Source of the DNA: Bacteroidales bacterium
Lineage (GTDB): Bacteria > Bacteroidota > Bacteroidia > Bacteroidales > UBA3824
NCBI GenBank assembly: GCA_024413595.1
Contig: JAKSUC010000012.1
Location: forward strand, 1-64,000
Length of the DNA: 64,000 nucleotides
Direction of reading: 5' to 3'
Shown: piece after piece, positions 35,973 through 44,043 of the stretch
How positions within the stretch are numbered: the first letter of the stretch is position 1
Layout of the letters: each line of letters opens with the position of its first letter
Notes under the pieces: generated by a model
Told to the model about the DNA's origin: nothing
The model's database searches: none
Seen by the model: only the letters and a program-made list of their open reading frames with translations
Translations under genes and position numbers: made by a program

Positions 35973-36040
35973 CCCATTATTTCGTATTTTTGCATTTAGA
36001 TAAATGGATTAAGATTTAAAATATTAAAGAATGAAAGATT
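35973..36040. repeat. Direct repeat, copy 2: promoter and start of the cupin gene
   Basis: The counterpart of 35104-35170. It holds TATTTTTG (35985-35992) as the -7 box and the first ten bases of the intact cupin gene. The toxin-antitoxin module lies exactly between the two copies. Confidence 0.85.
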
Positions 36041-36339
36041 TTATTACACCTCCAAACCATATTAATTTTCTTGCAAAAAATTTGTTTGGTGAAATGGGAC
36101 AAATTATTAATGGTTCAATAGCATACGTAGATTTAAACGGAGGTGGACCAACAACAAAACATTCTCACCAACATAATCATTTGTTTATCGTAACCGAAGG
36201 CGAAGCTTGTGTAGAATTTGAAGACGAAACCGTTATTATTCATAAAGATGAGGCTTATTTGGTTAAAGGAACTCGGCTTCATTCTGTATGGAACAATAGC
36301 AACGGAAAAACTGTAATGATTGGAATTTCTGTGAAATAA
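36031..36339 (+). CDS. Small cupin-domain protein
   Basis: A 102-residue single cupin. Motif 1 is rich in histidine (KHSHQHNHLFIVTEGE), giving three possible metal ligands plus Glu; motif 2 is GTRLHSVWNNS. Such small cupins bind a divalent metal and act as isomerases, dioxygenases or sensors; the substrate cannot be told. Its promoter region was duplicated when the PIN module entered upstream. Confidence 0.8.
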   Translation: MKDFITPPNHINFLAKNLFGEMGQIINGSIAYVDLNGGGPTTKHSHQHNHLFIVTEGEACVEFEDETVIIHKDEAYLVKGTRLHSVWNNSNGKTVMIGISVK

Positions 36340-36377
36340 ATATAAATACAAAATTGTTTATTTTTTATAAGTAAATT

Positions 36378-36944
36378 ATGACAGAATTTGAAAAAATGCG
36401 AAATCAAGAATTTTATGATTTCACTAATTCTGAAGGCTTAACAAGTTATAATAGAGCAAAAAAAATTTGTGCAAAATTGCAAACAATGACCACAGAAGAT
36501 GAAAATTATAGAGATATTATAGAACAATTAATACCCAATATACCAAAATCATCAACCGTTGCACCTCCATTTTATTGTGATCATGGTCATGGAATTCATT
36601 TAGGCGAAAATGTATTTATTAATTATTATGCTACAATGCTTGATGGAGGTATAATAACTATTGGAAATAATACAATAATTGGTCCAAATTGTCAATTTTT
36701 AACACCTAATCACCCTATCAATTATATACAACGTAGAAAACCAATAGAAAAATGTTTACCAATAACAATTGGTGAAGATTGTTGGATAGGTGCTGGTGTT
36801 ACAATATGTCCAGGTGTAACTATTGGTAATCGTTGTATTATTGGTGCGGGTAGTGTAGTTGTAAAAAATATTCCTGACAATTGTATGGCTGTTGGCAATC
36901 CTGCTAAAGTTATAAAAAATAACCTTGACGTTATTGACAATTAA
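36378..36944 (+). CDS. Sugar O-acetyltransferase (maltose/galactoside type)
   Basis: A 188-residue left-handed beta-helix acetyltransferase of the LacA/Maa group. The N-terminal cap (EFYDFTNSEGLTSYNRAKKI) precedes hexapeptide repeats (ITIGNNTIIGPNCQ, GVTIGNRCIIGAGSVV). The catalytic His is in LTPNHPI, and the end AVGNPAKVIKN is standard. It transfers acetyl from acetyl-CoA to a sugar hydroxyl, probably as a trimer in the cytoplasm. It follows the cupin gene by 38 bp and may be co-transcribed. Confidence 0.9.
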   Translation: MTEFEKMRNQEFYDFTNSEGLTSYNRAKKICAKLQTMTTEDENYRDIIEQLIPNIPKSSTVAPPFYCDHGHGIHLGENVFINYYATMLDGGIITIGNNTIIGPNCQFLTPNHPINYIQRRKPIEKCLPITIGEDCWIGAGVTICPGVTIGNRCIIGAGSVVVKNIPDNCMAVGNPAKVIKNNLDVIDN

Positions 36945-36962
36945 TTCTAAAATACTATAATT

Positions 36963-37349
36963 ATGAAATTTTTTTCAAATGATTTCGCAGAAATTGAATA
37001 CATTGAAAAAGATAATGTTGTATTTCATGTTTGGAAAAAAGAAGCTCATTTTGATGATTATCGAACACCTGTAAAAACCTCTCTTGAACTACTTCAAAAG
37101 CATAAAAATAGCATTTTTATAGTTGATGCACGAAATGGTTTTGAAGATACAAAAGAAGATATAGATTGGGGATTTAATTATTTTCTTCCTGAATTAAAAA
37201 AAACAGGTTGTAAATTTTGGGGATTTATCCTTCCAAAAGTATCTGAAATTGAAGGTGAAATTGATTTATGGACTAAAGAAATTGAAAAGAATTTTAAAGT
37301 TATTAGAGCTATTTCTTATAATGAAATATTAGAAAAAATAGGTGAATAA
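36963..37349 (+). CDS. Hypothetical protein, possible STAS-like fold
   Basis: A 128-residue cytoplasmic protein without signal or membrane segment. The alternation of strands and helices (NVVFHVWKK, NSIFIVDARNGF, CKFWGFILP) resembles the SpoIIAA/STAS-like proteins of Bacteroidetes, but I cannot confirm it. It lies 18 bp after the sugar acetyltransferase gene and 5 bp before a GNAT gene, so the three are likely one operon. Confidence 0.5.
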   Translation: MKFFSNDFAEIEYIEKDNVVFHVWKKEAHFDDYRTPVKTSLELLQKHKNSIFIVDARNGFEDTKEDIDWGFNYFLPELKKTGCKFWGFILPKVSEIEGEIDLWTKEIEKNFKVIRAISYNEILEKIGE

Positions 37350-37354
37350 AATTT

Positions 37355-37786
37355 ATGGAAACACGTAAATTGACTGAAAACGAAAGAGATATTGCTTTAC
37401 AACTTGCATGGAAAGTATTTTTAGAATTTGAAGCTCCAGACTATCCTCCAGAAGGAACAGCCGAATTTAACAAAGCCTTACACGATGAAAATTATCTTGC
37501 AGGTTTAGTTTATTATGGAGCATTTATCAACGAAAAACTTGTTGGCATGATAGCAATACGAAAAGAGCAAGGTCATTTATGTTTCTTTTTTATTGAAGGA
37601 GAATATCATCGTCAAGGAATTGGTACAAAACTTTTCAACATCATGAAAGAAGATTTTATTGGAAAAACAATTACAGTGAATTCTTCTCCCTACGGCTTGC
37701 CTTTTTACAAAGCAATAGGATTTGTTCCAACTTCTAACGAGCAAATAACTAACGGAATTAGATATACTCCTATGAAATGGAATTAG
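37355..37786 (+). CDS. GNAT acetyltransferase
   Basis: A 143-residue GNAT protein with the acetyl-CoA loop EGEYHRQGIGTKLFNIM and the late stretch LPFYKAIGFVPTS. The N-terminal half (LAWKVFLEFEAPDYPPEGT) is typical of a common small GNAT family in Firmicutes and Bacteroidetes, of unknown substrate. It starts 5 bp after the previous stop. Confidence 0.87.
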   Translation: METRKLTENERDIALQLAWKVFLEFEAPDYPPEGTAEFNKALHDENYLAGLVYYGAFINEKLVGMIAIRKEQGHLCFFFIEGEYHRQGIGTKLFNIMKEDFIGKTITVNSSPYGLPFYKAIGFVPTSNEQITNGIRYTPMKWN

Positions 37787-37933
37787 AGTAAAATTGTTAA
37801 AAATAAAGAAATTAACTATTTTTTCTATCTCCTCTCGATTTTTTAAACGATTTTAAAGAAGAATTTTTTTAATAAATAATTTGCATTTTTTTTGATTAAT
37901 ATTACGTTGATTTTCAGTCTTAATTAATATAAA
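37787..37933. other. AT-rich spacer
   Basis: I see nothing definite in it. Confidence 0.4.
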
Positions 37934-38148
37934 ATGACAAATTACATATCTGACATAGATCATTATAAACAAGTACTTAGTAAAATTTTAAACATAAAGC
38001 GTTTTTTATGGATTGGAACAGCTGACATTAAAGACCTTTATATGGATTTGTCTGAAGGTCAACTTGGATTGAAAACAAAACAGACATTGCCATTACTTGG
38101 ATAATTGCTAAACTCATTGAGCGTGGAGTTGAAGTCAATATTAAATAA
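37934..38148 (+). pseudogene. Remnant of a phospholipase D-like protein gene
   Basis: The reading starts MTNYISDIDHYKQVLSKIL and continues KRFLWIGTADIKDLYMD, the N-terminal signature of a family of PLD-like proteins. The frame is then lost; in another frame ITWIIAKLIERGVEVNIK follows, as expected for the same family, and ends at a stop at 38148. The HKD catalytic part is missing entirely. A frameshift plus a large deletion explain it. Confidence 0.65.
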
Positions 38149-38170
38149 ATATTAACAATCATTTTTTCTC

Positions 38171-38203
38171 TTGACTCGTACCTAAGGTTATAGAATAACT
38201 TTG
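38171..38203 (+). promoter_or_regulatory. Promoter and possible operator of the MerR gene
   Basis: TTG (38171-38173) and TAACTTTG (38196-38203) are 22 bp apart. Between them stands ACCTAAGGTTATAG, which resembles the ACCTnnAGGT half-sites of MerR-type operators. MerR proteins act on promoters with such a long spacer, so self-regulation is likely. Confidence 0.6.
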
Positions 38204-38235
38204 CACTCGCTAGCAAAACAAAAAGTCGTACGATT

Positions 38236-39066
38236 ATGAGTTATAAAACAAAGTTAAAAATCGGAGAGTTTTCGCAATTGATGCAAGTTACAATTAAAAC
38301 TTTGCGTTTTTATGAGCAAAAAGGACTCTTGTTACCTGATGAGGTAGACCAGTGGACAGGTTACCGCTATTATAGTTTAAAACAGATGCAGAAGTTAGAA
38401 AATATTCGTGAACTTCAAAAACTCGGTTTTTCGCTTGACGAAATCAAAGATTTGTTTGATGATGATACACATATTCCATCTGAAAGTCAACTTTCTGAAA
38501 AAATCGATGAAACCGAAAAAATGTTAAATAAACTTATTATACGTCGTGACAAATTGCTCTTATGGAAAAACTCTCGCAAAGAAATTAATCAAATGGAAAA
38601 ATTTTCAATTCAATCTTTGCCTGAAATTATAGTGGCAAGTCATCGTGAAATTATACCTAACTACGAAGCTTTAGGTAATTTATGTTGCAACATTATTGGA
38701 CCTGAAATGCAACATCTTGGTTGCAAATGTCCTGTGCCTGGATATTGTTTCACAATAGAACACAACAAAGAATATCAACCTACAAACATTGATATTGAAT
38801 ATTGCGAACAAGTAGAAGAAATGGGTCAAGACTCATCAATTATTCAGTTCAAGAAAATTTCTGCCGTTAAAACAGCAATTTGTATGAAACATTATGGTCC
38901 ATACGATCAATTTTATAAATCATACACTGAACTTTTCAAATATATTGAAGAACAAGGATATGAAATAGTTGGCAGTCCTCGTTACTCTTACGTTGATGGA
39001 ATTTGGAACCAAGAAAATCCTGATAAATGGTTAACAATAATTCAAGTTCCAGTAGAAAAAAAATAA
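38236..39066 (+). CDS. MerR-family regulator with GyrI-like effector domain
   Basis: A 276-residue regulator. The N-terminal winged helix reads LKIGEFSQLMQVTIKTLRFY and YRYYSLKQMQKLENI, followed by a coiled coil (about 85-120) and a C-terminal GyrI-like ligand domain (about 125-275) of the BmrR/TipA type. Such proteins activate efflux or detoxification genes when bound to cationic or aromatic ligands. Cysteines in the ligand domain (LGCKCPVPGYC) could bind metal. The target is unknown; its own promoter has the long spacer expected for MerR control. Confidence 0.88.
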   Translation: MSYKTKLKIGEFSQLMQVTIKTLRFYEQKGLLLPDEVDQWTGYRYYSLKQMQKLENIRELQKLGFSLDEIKDLFDDDTHIPSESQLSEKIDETEKMLNKLIIRRDKLLLWKNSRKEINQMEKFSIQSLPEIIVASHREIIPNYEALGNLCCNIIGPEMQHLGCKCPVPGYCFTIEHNKEYQPTNIDIEYCEQVEEMGQDSSIIQFKKISAVKTAICMKHYGPYDQFYKSYTELFKYIEEQGYEIVGSPRYSYVDGIWNQENPDKWLTIIQVPVEKK

Positions 39067-39081
39067 TGAACTAAGCATACC

Positions 39082-39195
39082 AAAATCACGAATTTACAAA
39101 ATTGAATTTTGATAAATTCGTGATTTTTTATAATCCTAAAACAATATTAGCATCAATATTTAAATTTTTAGTAATTAATCGAACCATTTTGAGTG
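39082..39195. repeat. 114-bp direct repeat, copy 1, with MerR terminator and HTH-gene fragment
   Basis: It matches 40691-40804 over 114 bp with only a few differences. The left part is a hairpin (CACGAATTTA/TAAATTCGTG, 39087-39122) followed by a T run, the terminator of the MerR gene. The right part, read on the minus strand, codes for the end of a small HTH regulator (RLITKNLNIDANIVLG). The ATPase gene and its array lie between the two copies. Confidence 0.85.
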
Positions 39196-39201
39196 AAAAT
39201 A

Positions 39202-39299
39202 TATGTTTTTATGCATAGCATTGCATAAAAACATACCTATTTTATGTATCTTAATACATAAAAATACCGTTGTTTTATGCATTGTATTGCATATATTAT
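39202..39299. repeat. Array B: three 33-bp palindromic units upstream of an ATPase gene
   Basis: Unit 1 is a perfect palindrome with arms TATGTTTTTATGCA (39202-39215) and its complement (39222-39235). Units 2 and 3 are similar (TTTTATGTA..TACATAAAA and TTTTATGCA..TGCATA). The A of TTTATG recurs at 39211, 39244 and 39277, an exact 33-bp period. The -7 box follows directly (39300-39307). The array could be read as a hydrophobic N-terminal extension of the ATPase, but its promoter position rules that out. Confidence 0.85.
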
Positions 39300-39307
39300 T
39301 ATATTTG
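39300..39307 (+). promoter_or_regulatory. -7 box of the ATPase gene at 39326
   Basis: TATATTTG, 18 bp before the ATG, the same spacing as at the ATPase gene at 15206. It lies at the gene-side end of array B. Confidence 0.6.
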
Positions 39308-39325
39308 CATCAAAACTCATTTGTT

Positions 39326-40585
39326 ATGGACTTAGACTTAATCAAACATATTATAGTAACTAACAGAAATTCAGTATGTAATATAAAATTAGTTAAAAGA
39401 AATTTTGATTTTGACAATTCTTTAAATTATGTACTTGTTGGAGTTAGACAAGCAGGAAAATCGTTTCTTCTTTACCAAATAATTCAAGAAATAGTAAGTC
39501 AAGGTGTTGATATTAAAAGTATTGTGCTAATTAATTTTGATGATGAACGACTTGCAGAGATTACTGCCCAAGATTTAAATTCAATAATTGAAGCTCATTA
39601 TCAAATGACTGACGTTAAACCTATTTTCTTTCTTGATGAAATTCAAAATGTTAAATATTGGGAAAAATTTGCACGTAGATTAGCAAATGAGAAATATCAT
39701 GTTTTTGTAACAGGTAGCAATGCAAAAATGCTCAGCAACGAAGTTGCAACAACTTTAGGCGGAAGATATTTACAAAAATTTATCTATCCTTACTCATTTT
39801 CTGAATATCTTAATGCTATAAATTTCAAATTTATAGATAGTTGGCAATATGATAATATATTTTTAAGTAAACTTAAACGAGAGTTTCAATCATATTTTTA
39901 TTTTGGTGGGTTTCCTGAATTAGTAAATACAAACTTAAAAAGAGAATGGTTATCTGGATTGTTTCAAAAAATATTTTTGGGTGATATTATTTCTCGTTAT
40001 CACATTAAAAATGACGACATTTTAAAAATTTTACTCAAAAAATTGGCAGAGAGTACAATGCAACCTACCTCTTATTCGAGACTTGCTAATTTAATAACCT
40101 CAACAGGACGAAAAATACAAACTAATACAATTATTGATTATTTGAAGTTTTCAGAAGACTCATGGTTAATATTTTCAATTCAAAATTTTTGTGCTAAACT
40201 ATCTGAAAGAGAAAGCTCAAAAAAATACTATTTCCGCGACAATGGAATTATTAATTTATTTTTGTTTAATTCTGATACTATTTTGCTTGAAAATTTGGTT
40301 GCTATTCATTTAAAACGACTTTATAACGATGATTTGTATTTTTTTAGACAAAATATCGAGATTGACTTCTATCTTCCAGAAAATGGTAAACTTATTCAAG
40401 TTTCATATAAAATTCAAGATGATAAAACTTTTAATCGAGAAATAATGGCTCTTATTAAAGGTGCTAAATTTTTAAATGTTAATGATCTTACCATTATTAC
40501 TTACGATGATGAACAGCAAATTATTCAACATGATAATTATACCATTAAAATATTACCATATTGGAAATTTTGTTTAATTAATTAA
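39326..40585 (+). CDS. AAA ATPase of the AAA_14/DUF4143 family
   Basis: About 419 residues from the ATG at 39326 (MDLDLIKHIIVTNRN). Walker A is GVRQAGKS (39-46), Walker B PIFFLDEIQN, and the arginine segment FVTGSNAKMLSNEVATTLGG is as in AAA_14. The DUF4143 part follows with the winged-helix-like region (PTSYSRLANLITSTGRKIQT) and a degenerate nuclease pattern at the end (EIDFYLP, LIQVSYKI; the usual Glu before x-Lys is missing). This family is abundant in anaerobes and of unknown function. The in-frame ATG at 39203 is inside array B and upstream of the -7 box, so I do not use it. Confidence 0.85.
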   Translation: MDLDLIKHIIVTNRNSVCNIKLVKRNFDFDNSLNYVLVGVRQAGKSFLLYQIIQEIVSQGVDIKSIVLINFDDERLAEITAQDLNSIIEAHYQMTDVKPIFFLDEIQNVKYWEKFARRLANEKYHVFVTGSNAKMLSNEVATTLGGRYLQKFIYPYSFSEYLNAINFKFIDSWQYDNIFLSKLKREFQSYFYFGGFPELVNTNLKREWLSGLFQKIFLGDIISRYHIKNDDILKILLKKLAESTMQPTSYSRLANLITSTGRKIQTNTIIDYLKFSEDSWLIFSIQNFCAKLSERESSKKYYFRDNGIINLFLFNSDTILLENLVAIHLKRLYNDDLYFFRQNIEIDFYLPENGKLIQVSYKIQDDKTFNREIMALIKGAKFLNVNDLTIITYDDEQQIIQHDNYTIKILPYWKFCLIN

Positions 40586-40690
40586 TATTGTTATAATAAT
40601 TAACTCTAATATTGATAATATTTTAATCTTTATATTGTTTTGTAAATAAAACTTATGATTTAGTTTATTGTTAATTTTGCATTCCACAAT

Positions 40691-40804
40691 AAAATTACGA
40701 ATTTACAAAATTGAATTTTGATAAATTCGTGATTTTTTATAATCCTAAAACAATATTAGCATCAATATTTAAATTTTTAGCAATTAATCGAGCAACTTTG
40801 AGTG
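40691..40804. repeat. 114-bp direct repeat, copy 2
   Basis: Counterpart of 39082-39195. It now gives the ATPase gene a terminator hairpin and carries the same fragment of an HTH gene on the minus strand, here with more of that gene preserved beyond the repeat. Confidence 0.85.
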
Positions 40805-40913
40805 TAGGTTAATATTTCTATTCTTGCAAAGCCACTTTTGTTTCAACAAGATTTTCTGCATATTCTTTTAGTTTTTGTTCTGAAATATTTATAAATATAA
40901 TTAGTTTTTTCAT
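40737..40913 (-). pseudogene. Remnant of a small XRE-type HTH regulator gene
   Basis: An ATG at 40913 starts MKKLIIFINISEQKLKEYAE and runs 31 codons to a stop at 40818. In another frame the end TLKVARLIAKNLNIDANIVL follows and stops at 40737; it resembles the C terminus of HigA/XRE regulators (compare TLKIARLLCKELDILPSEIL in the gene at 62975). The HTH core is deleted. Its 3' end is duplicated at 39129-39195. Confidence 0.55.
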
Positions 40914-40987
40914 AATTATATTCTGATATCGGAATTTAAAAAAAATCATTGAATTAAATTTTATTTATTTTATATGTTAATTATTTG

Positions 40988-41064
40988 TTTTTCGAATATT
41001 TATTAATATTTTTGAAACAAACTTTTGAACATTTTGTGACAAAGATTTGAACATTTTGCGACAA
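40988..41064. repeat. Direct repeat flanking the ATPase gene, upstream copy
   Basis: A 77-bp stretch beginning TTTTTCGAATATTTATTAAT aligns without gaps, at roughly 75-80% identity, with 42321-42397 on the other side of the ATPase gene. It includes the first units of array C. Confidence 0.7.
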
Positions 41065-41121
41065 AGATTTGAACATTTTAACGATTACTTTTGAACATTT
41101 TACATTAATGATTTTAACATT
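41022..41121. repeat. Array C: five 22-bp units upstream of an ATPase gene
   Basis: Core TTTTGAACATTTT. The G of GAACATT (T in the last unit) stands at 41027, 41049, 41071, 41093 and 41115, an exact 22-bp period that runs up to the ATG at 41122. A -7 box TACTTTTG (41086-41093) is formed by the junction of units 3 and 4, so array and promoter coincide. The units are not clear palindromes, unlike arrays A, B, D and H. Confidence 0.85.
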
Positions 41122-42315
41122 ATGGAATTATATAAACGACAACAATACAATATTTTAATTGATAGGTTAAAAGAACCACGACACTTTATACAAGTAATTG
41201 TAGGTCCACGACAAATAGGAAAATCTACATTAATTAAACAAGTTGTAGATAATATTTCTATTCCTCATTATTTGTATAATGCTGATACAGTTGATTTTAA
41301 TAATAATCAATGGATTTCTGAAACTTGGGAATCTGCAAGAGTTCGTATGAAATATGAAAAAGTTAATGAAGTAATTCTTGTTTTTGACGAAATTCAAAAA
41401 TTGAAAAATTGGAGTGAATTTGTAAAACGAGAATGGGACTTTGATACTCTTAATGAAATCAATATTAAAGTTGTTTTACTTGGTTCTTCTAGATTACTTT
41501 TAAAACATGGTTTAACAGAATCTCTAGCTGGAAGATTTGAACTTATTCGTATGGGGCATTGGTCTTATACTGAAATGAATGAGGCTTTTGGATATTCACT
41601 TGACGAATGGATCTATTGGGGAGGATATCCCGCTTCTACTATTTTTAAAGATGATATCAGACGTTGGAGAAAATATGTTAAAGACTCTTTAATTGCTCCT
41701 GCAATTGAAAAAGATGTTATTTTAACTTCAAATATCTATAAACCTGCTCTTATGAAACAACTTTTTGAAATTGGGTGTAGTTATTCTTCTGAAATTGTCT
41801 CGCTTACTAAAATTCTTGGACAAATGACTGATGCAGGTAACGTTACTACTCTGTATTCTTACCTTGAAATTTTAAATCAATGCAATCTTTTATGTGGAAT
41901 CAATAAATTTGCTAATGATGTTTCGCGTAAATATCAATCTATTCCAAAATGGATTACATATAATAATGCGTTACTTACTGCATATAAAGGAATTGATTTT
42001 AAAACTGATCGTTTTGATACTAAAAATTGGGGACGTTGGGTTGAATCTGCTGTTGGCGCATATATTATTTCTCAAGCTGAAGATGAAGATATTAAAGTTT
42101 ATTATTGGAGAGAAAGAGATGAAGTAGTAGATTTTATTTTGCAATATCATGCTGATATTGTGGCTATTGAAGTTAAAAGTGGTCGTCGTGGAATGAATAA
42201 GGGACTTCCTAATTTTTCTAAAAAATTTAATCCAAAACGTGCCATTATTGTTGGTACAAATGGAATTCCTTTAGAAACTTTTTTTAAGGTTAATATCTCT
42301 ACTCTATTTGAATAA
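41122..42315 (+). CDS. AAA ATPase of the AAA_14/DUF4143 family
   Basis: A 397-residue protein. Walker A GPRQIGKS (28-35), Walker B VILVFDEIQKL, sensor segment KVVLLGSSRLLLKHGLTESL. The C-terminal part has a full PD-(D/E)XK-like pattern: VVDFILQYHADIVAIEVKSG, with Asp, Glu and Lys in place. It is one of the more compact members of the family. The ATG follows the last 22-bp unit at once, so leader and array overlap. A related repeat stretch lies 5 bp after the stop. Confidence 0.87.
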   Translation: MELYKRQQYNILIDRLKEPRHFIQVIVGPRQIGKSTLIKQVVDNISIPHYLYNADTVDFNNNQWISETWESARVRMKYEKVNEVILVFDEIQKLKNWSEFVKREWDFDTLNEINIKVVLLGSSRLLLKHGLTESLAGRFELIRMGHWSYTEMNEAFGYSLDEWIYWGGYPASTIFKDDIRRWRKYVKDSLIAPAIEKDVILTSNIYKPALMKQLFEIGCSYSSEIVSLTKILGQMTDAGNVTTLYSYLEILNQCNLLCGINKFANDVSRKYQSIPKWITYNNALLTAYKGIDFKTDRFDTKNWGRWVESAVGAYIISQAEDEDIKVYYWRERDEVVDFILQYHADIVAIEVKSGRRGMNKGLPNFSKKFNPKRAIIVGTNGIPLETFFKVNISTLFE

Positions 42316-42320
42316 AATTT

Positions 42321-42397
42321 TTTTTCGAATATATTATTAATATTTTTAACCGAACTTTTTAACATTTTAAGATTACATCTTAACATTTTGCAATCTG
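42321..42397. repeat. Direct repeat flanking the ATPase gene, downstream copy
   Basis: Counterpart of 40988-41064; it keeps two to three array C-like units (CTTTTTAACATTTT, CTTAACATTTT) at 22-bp spacing. Confidence 0.7.
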
Positions 42398-42533
42398 AAA
42401 AAAAATGAATGTTAGACAATTATACATTTGTGAAAAAAAAAGAATGTTTATATAAAACTAAAACTCTAAGCTTGTTGTATCGTCATGAAATATAAGAAAC
42501 TTGTTGTTTAATAATATGTAAATTTTTTTATAA

Positions 42534-43064
42534 TTAAAATTGTTGAAAATTTATAGTTATATTTTCAAATCCCATAGATTTTAGAATTTTAATCATTTCT
42601 TGTTCTGAATTAATTTTTGCTTCTTCAAAACCATTATTATTTTTACATTCTTCAAGTATTTTTTCATTAGCTTCTTTATCCAATTGTGCGCGTTCTTCGT
42701 TAGTAAATGAACCTACTTCTTGATATCTTTGATTAGTTATAAATCCATTTTTCGAATTTAATATAATAATTTTTGTATTGATTACAACTGTTTTACCATT
42801 ATCAGACACAATGCTATTAAAGGTGTTTTTATCGAAATCAATTCCTAAATCAACGTGTCCTTCATAAAAACCAACAAGTTTATCATTAAAGAAAGTTCCT
42901 TCTTTTTCGTGTTTTACTTTAATATTCCCATTTTCATATTTGTAAAATCTTATTTGTTTTAATTGCGCTATTTGTTCTATACTAAGAGTACATTCAGTAC
43001 TATTACATGAAACATAAAGTATAGATATGATTATTGCATAAATGTATTTTATTATATTTTTCAT
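42534..43064 (-). CDS. DUF4230-like lipoprotein
   Basis: A 176-residue predicted lipoprotein: hydrophobic leader with lipobox ending YVSC (Cys20). The body resembles DUF4230 proteins (strand-rich part around VDLGIDFDKNTFNSIV and KTVVINTKIIILNSKNG, then a helical end with EERAQLDKEANEKILEECK). Function unknown; likely anchored in the outer or inner membrane. It is paired with a second such gene 4 bp upstream. Confidence 0.65.
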   Translation of the reverse strand: MKNIIKYIYAIIISILYVSCNSTECTLSIEQIAQLKQIRFYKYENGNIKVKHEKEGTFFNDKLVGFYEGHVDLGIDFDKNTFNSIVSDNGKTVVINTKIIILNSKNGFITNQRYQEVGSFTNEERAQLDKEANEKILEECKNNNGFEEAKINSEQEMIKILKSMGFENITINFQQF

Positions 43065-43068
43065 ATTT

Positions 43069-43617
43069 TTAATAATTTATAGTGGAAGTATAACCAAAAC
43101 TACTTATTAATTCAGTTAAAGATTTTTGGGCATAATCTTTAGCTTGAAGTTGATATTTTGAAAGATTGTTCAAAACATCGTTAGAACAATTGTCTTTTGC
43201 TTCTTTTGCAAGTTCTTCGTATTCTTCAGCACTGAAATCTTGTCGAAGAATACCAATCTTACTTTCTGCATTTTCCCAATCAATTTTAACTGCGTCTATT
43301 TCAAATCTTGCATCAGGCAATGTGAATTGAATAGTTTTATTTTGTTCGTCAATGTTTACATCTTTTAATTCAGAGCAATAAACAGCCCCCTTAATAGTTA
43401 TTTTGACTGGTAATAAAATTTCACGAGCCATCAATCGATCCCCAAATTTTAAATTTGAATTATTTTTTTTTAATGTTGAGTTGTAATCTATTTCTGTTGT
43501 ATAAAATACAACTTCTTTATTGATAGCAGTCTTTATATCTCTATATTTAGAACCTCCACAACTTGCAAATAAAACAATTGCAAGAAAAACTAAATGAATT
43601 TTATTAAAATTTTTCAT
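43069..43617 (-). CDS. DUF4230 lipoprotein
   Basis: A 182-residue predicted lipoprotein with the lipobox LFASC (Cys20) followed by GGS. The middle has the DUF4230 pattern: EILLPVKITIKGAVYCSEL, then TIQFTLPDARFEIDAVKIDW, then a helix rich in Glu and Ala. DUF4230 proteins are common in Bacteroidetes and have no known role. It is the first gene of a two-gene operon with 42534-43064. Confidence 0.72.
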   Translation of the reverse strand: MKNFNKIHLVFLAIVLFASCGGSKYRDIKTAINKEVVFYTTEIDYNSTLKKNNSNLKFGDRLMAREILLPVKITIKGAVYCSELKDVNIDEQNKTIQFTLPDARFEIDAVKIDWENAESKIGILRQDFSAEEYEELAKEAKDNCSNDVLNNLSKYQLQAKDYAQKSLTELISSFGYTSTINY

Positions 43618-43747
43618 ATTGTATTAAGATATTAGTTTTATTAGATAATGTAATTAAATCTACTTTAGTATAATACTATTTTTAGAATATTCTCCCCAGC
43701 CACTAGGTTAAATTTATAGTTTCTTTTACATCTTCACCTAACTACAT

Positions 43748-43783
43748 AAAAAAAGCGTGGGACTCTGTTGACTCGTCCACGCT
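43748..43783 (-). terminator. Terminator of the RNA candidate
   Basis: Stem AGCGTGG/CCACGCT with a 16-base loop that holds GACT/AGTC pairs, followed by a run of T on the minus strand. Confidence 0.8.
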
Positions 43784-44037
43784 ATTAGGTCTTCGCATTA
43801 CCTTCCAAGTAGAACGAGCAACACGAATACCTCACGCAATGTGGCATTATAATAAAACCACACCATATCCAAAGCCAAATTTGGCTATTGAATATGGTTG
43901 GCGTATAATACACCATGTGAGGCATTCACCGTTGCTTTGTTTTGACTTGGAGTTTTTGAATTTGCGAAGTTCAATAGCGTCAAAACTAAAGCGTCAAGTA
44001 AACGCCTTTTTTATGTATGCTGTCTGTTTTTGTTTTA
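43748..44037 (-). ncRNA. Structured non-coding RNA candidate, about 290 nt
   Basis: The region is richer in G and C than its surroundings and has a promoter box at one end and a terminator at the other, both on the minus strand. Internal complementary pieces include CCTCAC/GTGAGG (43831 and 43916 areas), CCATAT/ATATGG enclosing the perfect palindrome AGCCAAATTTGGCT, and the repeated GACGCT motif near the 5' end. The plus-strand frame through it (98 codons) starts without signals and ends in a hydrophobic low-complexity tail, so coding is unlikely. It is not tmRNA, RNase P RNA or 6S RNA as far as conserved sequences show. Class unknown. Confidence 0.6.
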
Positions 44038-44043
44038 GACAAC

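Noticed and set aside
39203-39325. N-terminal extension of the ATPase at 39326
   Set aside because: It is the translation of the palindromic array, upstream of the -7 box.
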